64,000 nt of DNA, from assembly GCF_014197135.1 (NCBI RefSeq), contig NZ_JACIFA010000008.1:1-64000 (forward strand), read 5' to 3'. Of the stretch, positions 30,456 through 38,725 are shown one piece after another; positions within the stretch are counted from its first letter, which is position 1; each line of letters starts with the position of its first letter. Source of the stretch: Sphingomonas zeae. GTDB lineage: Bacteria; Pseudomonadota; Alphaproteobacteria; Sphingomonadales; Sphingomonadaceae. Made by a program: the position numbers and the translations under genes. The notes beneath the pieces were generated by a model. That model did no database searches. It was not told the origin of the DNA and was given only the letters and a program-made list of their open reading frames with translations.

Positions 30456-31049
30456 CTATCGGCCTTCGGAGGCGGTCATGCAAGCGATCAAAGTCCGCAC
30501 TTTTTCGCGGGTTTCGGCCAAAGGAATGTCGGTCGCGACGACATGATCGGCGCGCGCGCGCTTGTCGGCATCGGGCATTTGGCGGGCCAGGATGGCGGCA
30601 AATTTGGCTTTGGTCATGCCAAGCCTTTTCAACACCCGCGCCTCTTGGACATCGGGTTTTGCCGAAACCACCAACACCTTATCCACAGCCTTGTCACCAC
30701 CGGTTTCGAACAGCAGCGGCACGTCGACCACCACCAGCGAAGCCCCGGCATGTGCCGCCAGAAAGGCCGCACGTTCGGCCTGCACCGCCGGATGGACGAT
30801 CGCCTCCAGTCGGCGCATCGCGGCATCGTCGCCCAGCACCGCCTGTCCCAGCGCCGCGCGATTCACCCCCTCCGGCCCCGTCGTGCCCGGAAAGGCCGAT
30901 TCGATCGCGGGGACCAGCCGCCCGCCGGGGCCTTGCAAGTGATGAACGCAGGCATCGGCGTCGAACACCGGCACGCCTTCGTCGCGAAACATCTGCGCGA
31001 CGGTCGACTTGCCCATGCCGATCGAGCCGGTCAGCCCGAGGACGATCAT
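30456..31049 (-). CDS. coaE: Dephospho-CoA kinase
   Basis: 197 residues. The P-loop GLTGSIGMGKST is at 5-16. FDADACVHHLQ (about 34-44) and the lid region MIVHPAVQAERAAFL are characteristic. It performs the last step of coenzyme A synthesis. The start overlaps the aroE stop by 4 bp. A perfect DnaA-box 9-mer occurs inside the coding region at 30679-30687; coding reasons explain it adequately. Confidence 0.95.
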   Translation of the reverse strand: MIVLGLTGSIGMGKSTVAQMFRDEGVPVFDADACVHHLQGPGGRLVPAIESAFPGTTGPEGVNRAALGQAVLGDDAAMRRLEAIVHPAVQAERAAFLAAHAGASLVVVDVPLLFETGGDKAVDKVLVVSAKPDVQEARVLKRLGMTKAKFAAILARQMPDADKRARADHVVATDIPLAETREKVRTLIACMTASEGR

Positions 31050-31858
31050 CGCAGCAGGATGTCGCGCAGTTCGGCGTCGCGCTCGCGCGGTGGGGCGGCG
31101 CCAAAGAACCGCTCGAACGCGACGGCCGCCTGGCCGATCAGCATCTCCAGCCCGTCGATCGTCGCCAGCCCCCTCGCCCGCGCCGCCGCCAGCAAGCCGG
31201 TTTCGAGCGGCGCATAGACGATGTCATAGACGACGGCGTCCTGCGGCAAAGCCGACAGGTCGAGGTCGAGCGGCGGCTGGCCGGTCATGCCCAGGCTGGT
31301 CGCGTTGACCACCAACGCGCCGGGCGGCACCGCATCCCCAATAGGACGGGCCTGACCTTCGAGCCCGAAGGACGACAGCAGCGCCGCCCCCTTTTCCACA
31401 TCGCGATTGAACAGCGTCACCGGCCCGACACCGATACCCGCCAGCGCGTACAGCACCGCACGCCCGGCGCCCCCTGCCCCGATCACCGTCACCGGCTGGC
31501 CCGCCAGATCGAAGCGGCTGAGCGGCGCGGCGAAACCCGCCGCATCGGTGTTGGTGCCGATCAATGCGCCATCCGCGTCGCGAAACGCGGTGTTGATCGC
31601 CCCGATCGCACGCCGCACGTCACCGCGATCCTCGACATGCTCCAGCGCGGCGATCTTGTGCGGCACGGTGATGTTGCAGCCGCGCCAGTCCGGGTCTGCC
31701 TTTCGTTCGGCGAAATAGCCGGACAGCGCGTGCGGAGCGACATGGGTGGCGCGATACTCGGCCTCGATCCCCAGCGCCTTCAGCCAGAAACCGTGGATCA
31801 GCGGTGATTTGCTATGGGCGATCGGATCGCCGATCACTTCGGCATACGGAAGGGCCAT
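31046..31858 (-). CDS. aroE: Shikimate dehydrogenase
   Basis: 270 residues. SKSPLIHGFWL near residue 15 is the shikimate-binding stretch; CNITVPHK contains the catalytic lysine; GAGGAGRAVLYAL is the NADP-binding loop; NATSLGMTGQPPL and GLEMLIGQA close the domain. The enzyme reduces 3-dehydroshikimate. Its ATG (31858) shares one base with the maf stop (TGATG). Confidence 0.94.
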   Translation of the reverse strand: MALPYAEVIGDPIAHSKSPLIHGFWLKALGIEAEYRATHVAPHALSGYFAERKADPDWRGCNITVPHKIAALEHVEDRGDVRRAIGAINTAFRDADGALIGTNTDAAGFAAPLSRFDLAGQPVTVIGAGGAGRAVLYALAGIGVGPVTLFNRDVEKGAALLSSFGLEGQARPIGDAVPPGALVVNATSLGMTGQPPLDLDLSALPQDAVVYDIVYAPLETGLLAAARARGLATIDGLEMLIGQAAVAFERFFGAAPPRERDAELRDILLR

Positions 31859-32445
31859 CAGGCGGGCATCCAGCCACGTTCGCGCAAATATCCCAGTACG
31901 GGGAGCAACGGCATACCGAGGATCGTGAAATGGCTCCCCTCGATCCGCGAGAAGAGCTGGACCCCGGGTCCCTCAATCCGGAAACAACCGACACAGCCCG
32001 CGATGGCGGGCCATTCTTGGGTAAGATAGCGATCGATAAAGGCAGGCGAGAGCGGACGAACATGGAGCTTGGCGCGCTCGACATGCCGCCAGACGGGACG
32101 GCCATGCTCGGCGATGACGGCGGCACTCCACAATTCGTGGCTCCCGCCGCTCATCCGCGTCAAATGCTCGGCCGCCTCTTCGCGGGTTTCCGGTTTGTCG
32201 AGCAGCGTGCCATCGCTGAGCGCCACGATCGAGTCGGACCCCAGCACCGGCACCGGCCCGGCATTGGCGGAGACCTTCACCGCCTTCAGCTCGGCCAGCG
32301 CATCCGACAGGTCGCGGGGGGAGGCACCCGCCATCGCCGCCTTGACGCCCGCCTCGTCGACCCGCGCGGGCAGCGCCTCATAGGCCACGCCCGCCGCATC
32401 GAGCATCGCCCGGCGCGAGGCGCTTTGCGACGCCAGGATAATCAT
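31858..32445 (-). CDS. maf: Maf-like nucleotide pyrophosphatase
   Basis: 195 residues starting at ATG 32445 (MIILASQSASRR), 4 bp overlapping the ppsR stop. LASQSASRRAML is the family's phosphate-binding signature; VLGSDSIV and KPETREEA follow. Maf/YhdE proteins hydrolyse non-canonical or canonical nucleoside triphosphates (dTTP, UTP) and are linked to septum control. The upstream in-frame ATG at 32532 is inside ppsR and is rejected. Confidence 0.92.
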   Translation of the reverse strand: MIILASQSASRRAMLDAAGVAYEALPARVDEAGVKAAMAGASPRDLSDALAELKAVKVSANAGPVPVLGSDSIVALSDGTLLDKPETREEAAEHLTRMSGGSHELWSAAVIAEHGRPVWRHVERAKLHVRPLSPAFIDRYLTQEWPAIAGCVGCFRIEGPGVQLFSRIEGSHFTILGMPLLPVLGYLRERGWMPA

Positions 32446-33260
32446 GCCTCGGCCTTTCTCTGATTCACCAGCGAGATGATCGCCGCCGCCGTCTCTTCGA
32501 TCGAGCGGCGGGTGACGTCGATCACTGGCCAATCATTGTCGGCGAACATCCGCCGGGCAAAGGTCAGCTCGCGGTTCACCGCCTCCTGCTCGACATAATC
32601 GGTGTCGGGTGCCTGGTTCAGCGACAAAAGCCGGTTGCGCCGGATCGCGATCAGCCGGTCGGCGCTGGTGGTCAGTCCCACGACCAAAGGCCGTTTGAGC
32701 GTGAACAGAAACGGGGGCGGGGGGCTTTCGACCACGATGGGGATGTTGGCGGTCTTGTACCCACGATTGGCAAGATAGATGGAGGTCGGCGTCTTGGACG
32801 AGCGGCTGACGCCCGCCAGCACGATATCGGCCTCTTCCCATTCCTCCCACGCGATGCCGTCGTCATGGGCGATGGTGAACTGGATCGCATCGACGCGCGC
32901 GAAATAGGCGGCGTCGAGAACATGCTGGCGGCCGGGCCGCATCTTGGCCTGCTGGCCGAGCAGTCCCGACAGCGCCGCATTGACCGGGTCGAGCGGCGCG
33001 ACGATGGGCAGGCCCAGTGCATGGCACCGGCTTTCCAGGATACGCCGGGTCGCCAGGTTGACCAGGGTGTAGATCACCAGCCCCGGATTCTGCGCAATCT
33101 CCTGCAGGATGCGCTCCAGATGGCTTTCGGTGCGGACCATCGGCCAGAAATGCCGGACGGTTTCCACATCGTCATATTGCGCCAGTGCCGCCTTCGCGAT
33201 GTTCTCCAGCGTTTCGCCGGTGGAATCGGACAGCAGGTGCAGGTGGAGCCGTGTCGTCAT
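32442..33260 (-). CDS. ppsR: PEP synthetase regulatory protein (kinase/pyrophosphorylase, DUF299)
   Basis: 272 residues starting at ATG 33260 (MTTRLHLHLLSDSTGET). The P-loop GVSRSSKTPTSIYLANRG lies near 150-167. The family is the bifunctional kinase/phosphotransferase that inactivates and reactivates PEP synthase or pyruvate, phosphate dikinase by ADP-dependent phosphorylation. It is the leftward flank of the presumed origin, as in many alphaproteobacteria. A GTG at 33266 is an alternative start. Confidence 0.93.
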   Translation of the reverse strand: MTTRLHLHLLSDSTGETLENIAKAALAQYDDVETVRHFWPMVRTESHLERILQEIAQNPGLVIYTLVNLATRRILESRCHALGLPIVAPLDPVNAALSGLLGQQAKMRPGRQHVLDAAYFARVDAIQFTIAHDDGIAWEEWEEADIVLAGVSRSSKTPTSIYLANRGYKTANIPIVVESPPPPFLFTLKRPLVVGLTTSADRLIAIRRNRLLSLNQAPDTDYVEQEAVNRELTFARRMFADNDWPVIDVTRRSIEETAAAIISLVNQRKAEA

Positions 33261-33563
33261 CGGCACGGGAATGACTCTGTGGATAACATGGCGAGAATCG
33301 GTAGCGTAACTTCGCCGACCGGCCAAGCGGCTCGACGGCGGTGGATAAGCGATGATTCGTTCACAACGAATCCCACAGGCCCGATTCTTTTCCACAGGCT
33401 GTGAGTTATGGGGGCGATGAATCCGAATCCCGTTGAATCGGCGATTCCCCTTGAGTCAACGTGTTGGCATATCGGGGAGAGCCGCATAATCCCGACAACC
33501 AACGTGCCAACCACTTCAACAATCCATTCTTAGAATCTTCTTGAATAGAAGAAGGGGGGTCTC
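33261..33563. other. oriC: Putative chromosomal replication origin (oriC)
   Basis: A 303-bp gap between divergent ppsR and hemE. It holds one perfect DnaA box (TGTGGATAA, 33278-33286), two 8-of-9 matches (GGTGGATAA 33340-33348, TTTTCCACA 33388-33396) and weaker ones near 33369 and 33400. An AT-rich tract (33518-33553, about 28% GC by count) near hemE could be the unwinding element. Ten GANTC sites lie between 33295 and 33537. The position beside hemE, with maf/aroE/coaE/dnaQ on one side and rho, mnmEG and parAB on the other, matches origins mapped in Caulobacter and Sinorhizobium. The function here is inferred, not shown. Confidence 0.8.
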
Positions 33564-34601
33564 CTGACCGACGTTCCGATTCGAAAGCCCCTGCTCGCCG
33601 TTCTGTCGGGTGAGCGGCTGGCGACACCACCCATGTGGCTCATGCGCCAGGCCGGTCGCTATCTGCCCGAGTATCGTGAGCTGAGGGCACAGAAGGGCGG
33701 TTTCCTCGCGCTCGCCACCGATCCCGAGGCTGCTGCCGAAGTGACGGTGCAGCCGATCCGTCGATTTGGTTTCGACGGCGCGATCCTGTTCTCCGATATC
33801 CTGATGGTGCCTTGGGCGCTGGGCCAGGACCTCAGCTTCGGAGCGGGGGAGGGGCCGCGTCTCGCGCCCGCCCTGGTCGATCAGACGCTGAATGCCTTGC
33901 AGAGCGTCCCTGAGCGGCTCGATCCGGTCTATGCCACCGTGGCACGGGTCGCGGGCCAGTTGCCGTCCGAGACCAGCTTTCTGGGCTTTGCGGGCTCTCC
34001 CTGGACGGTCGCGACCTATATGGTGGCGGGGCAGGGGTCCAAGGACCAGGGCGAGACGCGGCGCTTCGCCTATGCCGACCCAGCCGGCTTCGGCGCGATC
34101 ATCGATGCGATCGTGACCATGACCATCGACTATCTGGCGGGGCAGGTGGCGAACGGAGTCGAGGCGGTGCAGCTGTTCGACAGTTGGGCGGGCTCGCTAA
34201 GCCCAGCGCAGTTCGAGCGCTGGGTGATCGCCCCCAATGCCGCCATCGTGGAGGGTTTCCGCGCGCGCTGTCCGGGGGTGCCGGTGATCGGTTTCCCCAA
34301 GGGGGCTGGGGGCAAGCTGCCCCCTTATGCGCGCGAAACCGGCGTGGACGCGGTCGGGCTGGACGAGACGGTCGATCCGGTCTGGGCCGACACCTATCTG
34401 CCCAAGGGGCTGCCGGTGCAGGGCAATCTCGATCCGCTGGCGCTGATCGCCGGGGGCGGGGCGCTGGACAAGGCGGTCGACCATATCCTGGCGGCCTTCC
34501 GCGAGCGACCGCATATCTTCAACCTGGGACACGGCATCCTGCCCGACACGCCGATCGCGCATGTCGAGCGGCTGATCGCCCGCGTACGGAGTGCTGCATG
34601 A
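33564..34601 (+). CDS. hemE: Uroporphyrinogen decarboxylase, probable CTG start
   Basis: 345 residues when read from CTG 33564. The core shows MWLMRQAGRYLPEYRELRAQ, ILFSDILMVPWALG, GFAGSPWTVATYMVAGQGS, FDSWAG and GNLDPLALIAGG, all standard for the enzyme that turns uroporphyrinogen III into coproporphyrinogen III. The first ATG (33633) would cut off the conserved KPLLAVLSGERLATPP lead-in. No ATG, GTG or TTG exists in frame upstream before the TAG at 33546-33548. AAGGGG sits 6 bp before the CTG (ATT 33579 is a less likely choice). The 3' end overlaps hemJ by 4 bp. Confidence 0.9.
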   Translation: MTDVPIRKPLLAVLSGERLATPPMWLMRQAGRYLPEYRELRAQKGGFLALATDPEAAAEVTVQPIRRFGFDGAILFSDILMVPWALGQDLSFGAGEGPRLAPALVDQTLNALQSVPERLDPVYATVARVAGQLPSETSFLGFAGSPWTVATYMVAGQGSKDQGETRRFAYADPAGFGAIIDAIVTMTIDYLAGQVANGVEAVQLFDSWAGSLSPAQFERWVIAPNAAIVEGFRARCPGVPVIGFPKGAGGKLPPYARETGVDAVGLDETVDPVWADTYLPKGLPVQGNLDPLALIAGGGALDKAVDHILAAFRERPHIFNLGHGILPDTPIAHVERLIARVRSAA

Positions 34602-35059
34602 TCGGACTGTTGGGGGCCGCCTATGAATGGGTGAAGGCCGCGCACATCATTTTCGTGATCTTCTGGATGGCAGGGCTGTTCATGATGCCGCGCTATCTGG
34701 TCTATCATCAGGAGGCGCTGGTCGCCGGCGACACCACCGACGCAGCGCGCTGGGTCGAGCGCGAGGGTAAGCTGCGCGGTATCATCCTGACGCCCGCGAT
34801 GATCGCGGTGTGGGTGCTGGGCCTGCTGCTGGCGGCGTCGCTGGGGCTGTTCTCGGGCGTTCCGGGGCTGGGCTGGCTGCATGCCAAGCTGGCCTTCGTG
34901 CTGCTGCTCAGCGGCTATCATGGCTGGATGGTCGGCTATGCCAAGAAGCTGGCGCGCGGGCAGATGAAGCTCAGCGGCAAGCAGCTGCGAATGATCAACG
35001 AAGTGCCCGCGCTGGCGGCAACGATCATCGTGGTGCTGGTCGTCATCAAGCCGTTCTGA
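34598..35059 (+). CDS. hemJ: Protoporphyrinogen oxidase HemJ (UPF0093 / CopD-like)
   Basis: 153 residues with four membrane helices. Conserved histidines appear in AAHIIFVIFWMAGLFMMPRY (H16, a haem-ligand candidate) and GWLHAKLAFVLLLSGYHGWM. It starts within the hemE stop (ATGA). HemJ converts protoporphyrinogen IX to protoporphyrin IX and replaces HemG/HemY in many alphaproteobacteria. The pairing with hemE supports the call. Confidence 0.9.
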   Translation: MIGLLGAAYEWVKAAHIIFVIFWMAGLFMMPRYLVYHQEALVAGDTTDAARWVEREGKLRGIILTPAMIAVWVLGLLLAASLGLFSGVPGLGWLHAKLAFVLLLSGYHGWMVGYAKKLARGQMKLSGKQLRMINEVPALAATIIVVLVVIKPF

Positions 35060-35369
35060 CGCCTTCTTCTTCCCTCCCGCAGGCGGGAGGGCACTTCTTA
35101 CTCCCCTCCCGCAAGCGGGAGGGGTTGGGGGAGGGCAGGGAGTCTCACCGAGGACATCGCCCGCGGCTATCCCTCCCCATCCCCTCCCGCCTGCGGGAGG
35201 GGCGTGAGTCTCAGGCAGCGATGGGTATTCCCCATTGACTTGGCTCCCTCCGAATCCTAACTCCGGCTGTGTACGGCGCGGTCCTCGCGTCGGGTACGCT
35301 TCCTTATCGATACGCCTCGTTTCGCTGCGATCCTCGCCGACCGACGCCCTCCGACCATCCGGACCGATC
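35060..35369. repeat. 310-bp gap hemJ-rho: three family A palindromes and rho leader
   Basis: Family A palindromes lie at 35072-35091 (CCCTCCCGCAGGCGGGAGGG), 35103-35124 and 35181-35202, each a GC-rich stem of 9-10 bp with almost no loop. The second is followed by GTTGGGGGAGGG and AGTCTCACCGAGGACATCGC, the same companion text as at 18444-18479. The remaining 160 bp (35210-35369) is the presumed rho leader; I see no clear promoter in it. Confidence 0.75.
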
Positions 35370-36626
35370 ATGCATCTGAAAGACCTCAAGAAGAAAACCC
35401 CCGCCGACCTCGTGCAGCTGGCCGAGGAATTGGGGGTCGAGAGCGCGTCGACGCTGCGCAAGCAGGACCTGCTGTTCGCCATCCTGAAGGAACAGGCGGA
35501 GCAGGGCGACCAGATCATGGGCCTGGGCACCATCGAGGTGCTGCCCGACGGCTTCGGCTTCCTGCGCAGCCCGGAGGCGAATTATCTGGCCGGCCCCGAC
35601 GACATCTATGTCTCGCCCAATCAGGTCCGCAAGCATGGCCTGCGCACCGGCGATACGGTCGAAGGCGAGATTCGCGCCCCCAAGGATGGCGAGCGCTATT
35701 TCGCGCTGACCAAGCTGACCTCGGTCAATTTCGATGACCCGGAAGCGGTTCGCCACCGGGTCAATTTCGACAATCTCACGCCGCTCTACCCCGAGCAGAA
35801 GCTGATCCTCGACCCCGCCGACCCGACCCAGAAGGACAAGTCGGCGCGTGTCATCGACATCGTCAGCCCCCAGGGCAAGGGCCAGCGCACGCTGATCGTC
35901 GCGCCCCCGCGCGTGGGTAAGACGGTGATGTTGCAGAACATCGCCAAGGCGATCACCGACAACCACCCCGAAGTCTTCCTGATCGTCCTCTTGATCGACG
36001 AGCGCCCGGAAGAAGTCACCGACATGCAGCGCTCGGTGCGCGGCGAGGTCGTGTCCTCGACCTTCGACGAACCGGCGCAGCGCCACGTCCAGGTCGCCGA
36101 GATGGTGATCGAAAAGGCCAAGCGGCTGGTCGAGCACAAGAAGGATGTCGTCATCCTGCTCGACTCGATCACCCGTCTCGGCCGCGCCTATAACACCGTC
36201 GTGCCCTCGTCGGGCAAGGTGCTGACCGGCGGTGTCGATGCGAACGCGCTCCAGCGGCCTAAGCGCTTCTTCGGCGCGGCGCGCAACATCGAGGAGGGTG
36301 GCTCGCTCTCGATCATCGCCACTGCGCTGATCGACACGGGCAGCCGCATGGACGAAGTGATCTTTGAAGAGTTCAAGGGCACCGGCAACTCCGAAATCGT
36401 CCTCGACCGCAAGGTGGCGGACAAGCGTATCTTCCCGGCGATGGACGTCGGCAAGTCGGGCACCCGCAAGGAAGAGCTGCTGGTCGAGAAGGACAAGCTG
36501 TCCAAGATGTGGGTGCTACGCCGCATCCTCATGCAGATGGGCACGATCGACTCGATGGAGTTCCTGCTCGACAAGATGAAGAACTCGAAGACCAACGAGG
36601 ATTTCTTCGACTCGATGAATCAGTAA
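35370..36626 (+). CDS. rho: Transcription termination factor Rho
   Basis: 418 residues, the size of E. coli Rho (419). N-terminal helix-bundle [23 protein letters not shown]-binding cold-shock-like domain ([23 protein letters not shown] near 60-83), Walker A APPRVGKT near 178-185, Q-loop and R-loop region ([13 protein letters not shown] near 258, [13 protein letters not shown]) are all present. It is a hexameric RNA helicase that ends transcription. The ATG at 35370 is the first residue of the conserved N-terminus. Confidence 0.97.
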   Translation: MHLKDLKKKTPADLVQLAEELGVESASTLRKQDLLFAILKEQAEQGDQIMGLGTIEVLPDGFGFLRSPEANYLAGPDDIYVSPNQVRKHGLRTGDTVEGEIRAPKDGERYFALTKLTSVNFDDPEAVRHRVNFDNLTPLYPEQKLILDPADPTQKDKSARVIDIVSPQGKGQRTLIVAPPRVGKTVMLQNIAKAITDNHPEVFLIVLLIDERPEEVTDMQRSVRGEVVSSTFDEPAQRHVQVAEMVIEKAKRLVEHKKDVVILLDSITRLGRAYNTVVPSSGKVLTGGVDANALQRPKRFFGAARNIEEGGSLSIIATALIDTGSRMDEVIFEEFKGTGNSEIVLDRKVADKRIFPAMDVGKSGTRKEELLVEKDKLSKMWVLRRILMQMGTIDSMEFLLDKMKNSKTNEDFFDSMNQ

Positions 36627-36634
36627 GGGCGCGT

Positions 36635-36717
36635 ACCGGGGCGCTGCCCCGGTGCCGCTACGGTATGATGGGTTCGCTGGCGGGAAATAGGCCCGCTTGC
36701 GAACCCATTTTGGTTTT
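36635..36717 (+). terminator. Tandem hairpins and intrinsic terminator after rho
   Basis: ACCGGGGC-gct-GCCCCGGT (36635-36653) is a perfect 8-bp stem. It is followed by a second long hairpin with 10-bp outer arms ATGGGTTCGC (36668-36677) and GCGAACCCAT (36699-36708), whose inside also pairs (CGGG/CCCG), and then by TTTTGGTTTT. The second element has the form of a Rho-independent terminator. Confidence 0.8.
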
Positions 36718-36958
36718 GGGGCGTTAGCAGGCCCGATCCCATCCCCTTCGGGATCGTGCCGGTCCAAGCACGGCACGGCCGCGTCGTTGCTTATCAGGCG
36801 ACGCGGCCAAACGGGGGAGGGAGCATCCCTTTAAGGCATCCGCCCCAACCTCCGTTCGGCCTGAGCGAAGTCGAAGGCCAAGGGAGTCCCTGGCCAGCGT
36901 TGAAACGTGCACTTCGACTTCGCTCAGTGCGAACGGAGCGAGGAAAAATGGGTTGGGA
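36718..36958. repeat. Rest of 332-bp rho-bamE gap: family B palindrome
   Basis: Arms at about 36851-36876 (CCGTTCGGCCTGAGCGAAGT...) and 36912-36937 (CTTCGACTTCGCTCAGTGCG...) are near-complementary and enclose about 35 bp containing GAAACGTGCA. A small hairpin (CGATCCC ... GGGATCG) lies at about 36734-36756. I see no gene here. Confidence 0.7.
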
Positions 36959-37447
36959 TTACGGCCGGGTGCGCCCGCCGCCCATGCCGCCCTGGCCGGG
37001 GCCGGCACCCGGCGCGCCGACCGCGCCGATATTGCCGAACAGATCCTGGAAGAAGCCGCGCGAACGGCCCAGGGTTGGCGTGGTCTTGCCATAGGGCGAG
37101 ATGTCCGCGACCTGATCGACGCCCGCACGGCGGATCGTCGTGACGTTGCCCGCCTGGTCGAAACTGATCTGCAAGGTGATCTGCGACACCGGATGGGGCA
37201 GGGTATAGCCCAGATTGCGGCTGTCGCGTGCGACATAATACCAGTCGCCACCGTTGAACTGGCTGCTGATCGTCGGCGTGCCCAGCGTCTGGAGAACCGA
37301 CTGGCGGTTGTCGACGCCCGGCTGGATCGAGTTGACGAGATCGGTGTCGACCACATAGCCCTGATGCGACCGCAGTGGCGTACAGGCGCCCACGGCCATG
37401 GCCAAGCCGAGCCCAAGGGCGGCGAGCCGGGTGGAAGAAACGCTCAT
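36959..37447 (-). CDS. bamE: Outer-membrane protein assembly lipoprotein BamE (SmpA/OmlA)
   Basis: 162 residues with a lipobox at C22 (AVGAC). The SmpA/OmlA fold follows: QGYVVDTDLVNSIQPGVDNRQSVLQTLGTPT, then a beta part with WYYVARDSRNLGYTLP. BamE helps the BAM complex insert outer-membrane barrels. The C-terminal 25 residues are a glycine/proline-rich tail (GAGPGQGGMGGG) not present in E. coli BamE. Three ATGs in a row (37453, 37450, 37447) occur; the last is best spaced from GGAG. Confidence 0.88.
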   Translation of the reverse strand: MSVSSTRLAALGLGLAMAVGACTPLRSHQGYVVDTDLVNSIQPGVDNRQSVLQTLGTPTISSQFNGGDWYYVARDSRNLGYTLPHPVSQITLQISFDQAGNVTTIRRAGVDQVADISPYGKTTPTLGRSRGFFQDLFGNIGAVGAPGAGPGQGGMGGGRTRP

Positions 37448-37608
37448 CATCATCTCCGGGCCGGAAATCGGCCGCACTACGCGGGTGTCAGCACTGGCGA
37501 TCGATCCGCTCGACCGTCGCCCCCTCGATATGCGAAGGGAAGGGCGCGCACAAGCATGGCGCGGTGTGATCGTGCATGATGATCGTGCAGGGAAAAGGGG
37601 AGGGGCGG

Positions 37609-38142
37609 GTGGCCTCAGGCTGGCTCAAGCGGACAATCGCACGCTATTTCGGACGCGATGGGGATGCGGCGTTGCCACTTTACAATGCCGTGGTGCTGCG
37701 CGCCCGCCAGCCGCATTGGTATCTGGACGGCGCGGTGCCCGATACGGTCGATGGCCGGTTCGACATGATCGCCGCCATTTTGTCGCTGGTCCTGATCCGA
37801 CTGGAGGCGCTGCCCGAGGGCACGGAGATGGCGGCGCGGCTGACCGAGCGTTTCGTCACCGACATGGACGGGCAACTTCGCGAACTCGGCATCGGCGATA
37901 TCGTGGTCGGCAAGCATATCGGCCGGATGATGGCGATGCTCGGTGGCCGCCTGACCGCCTATCGAGAAGGACTGGCCGGGGACGCGGCGACAATGGACGC
38001 CGCGCTCGTGCGCAACCTGTACCGGGGCCAGGCGCCCGCCGACAGCGGCGCGGTTGCCCATGTTCGTGAGGCGCTTTGCATCCTACATGAGCGATTGGCG
38101 GCCGTTTCGCTCGCTCGCCTCACCCTTGGAGAATTGCCGTGA
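37609..38142 (+). CDS. Ubiquinol-cytochrome c chaperone (Cbp3-like)
   Basis: 177 residues from GTG 37609, preceded by GGGGAGG at good spacing; an ATG at 37576 is possible but has no ribosome site. The family pattern begins RYFGRDGDAALPLYNAVVLRARQPHWY and continues DTVDGRFDMIAAILSLVL and GIGDIVVGKHIGRMM. These proteins help assemble cytochrome b of the bc1 complex. The gene overlaps the next by 4 bp, and bamE-chaperone-DUF177 is a conserved alphaproteobacterial order. Confidence 0.87.
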   Translation: MASGWLKRTIARYFGRDGDAALPLYNAVVLRARQPHWYLDGAVPDTVDGRFDMIAAILSLVLIRLEALPEGTEMAARLTERFVTDMDGQLRELGIGDIVVGKHIGRMMAMLGGRLTAYREGLAGDAATMDAALVRNLYRGQAPADSGAVAHVREALCILHERLAAVSLARLTLGELP

Positions 38143-38666
38143 TCCCCGAATGGAGCCGCCTCGAAAAAATCGACGTCATCGGTGAGCGCGAAAAGCCCGT
38201 GTCGATCGATACCACCCCCGACGAACGCCGCGCTTTGGCCGGGCGGTTCGGGCTGCTGGCGATCGACGCGCTGTCGGCCGATTTGGTCGTACGGCGCGAC
38301 GCGGCGGGTATCCTGGTGACCGGCACGGTGCGGGGCGCGGTGGTGCAGCCCTGCTCGGTGACGGGCGATCCGGTCCCGGCCAAGGTCGACGAGCCGGTGG
38401 CGCTGCGCTTCGTCGAGCCCTCGGGCCACGGCACCGAGGAGGAAATCGAGCTGTCGGAGGATTCGCTCGACACGATCGAGATCGAGGGCGGCACGATCGA
38501 CCTAGGTGAGGCGGCGGCCGAAACCATGGCACTGTCGCTCGATCCTTTTCCCCGCAGCCCGAATGCGGCGGCGACGCTGAAGGAAGCGGGCGTCATCAGC
38601 GAGGACGAAGCAGGGCCGCTCGGCGCGCTGTCCGGGCTGAAGGCCATGCTCGAAGGCAAGAAATGA
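38139..38666 (+). CDS. DUF177 / YceD family protein
   Basis: 175 residues. The N-terminal WSRLEKIDVIG and the central CSVTGDPVPAKVDEPVALRFVEP are typical of alphaproteobacterial YceD (DUF177), which has a role in 23S rRNA/ribosomal protein L32 metabolism in other bacteria. The usual neighbour rpmF or plsX is not next to it here. It begins inside the stop of the chaperone gene (ATGA). Confidence 0.88.
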   Translation: MIPEWSRLEKIDVIGEREKPVSIDTTPDERRALAGRFGLLAIDALSADLVVRRDAAGILVTGTVRGAVVQPCSVTGDPVPAKVDEPVALRFVEPSGHGTEEEIELSEDSLDTIEIEGGTIDLGEAAAETMALSLDPFPRSPNAAATLKEAGVISEDEAGPLGALSGLKAMLEGKK

Positions 38667-38725
38667 AGCGTTCCTCCCCAAGCTGGGCTTGGGAGGGCGC
38701 GCCCGGTGGTGAAGGGGAGGGTGGC

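Noticed and set aside
31392..31400. TTTTCCACA in aroE as a DnaA box
   Set aside because: One mismatch and inside coding DNA, far from the AT-rich tract.
33633..34601. ATG 33633 as hemE start
   Set aside because: It removes a conserved N-terminal segment; CTG 33564 fits the family better.
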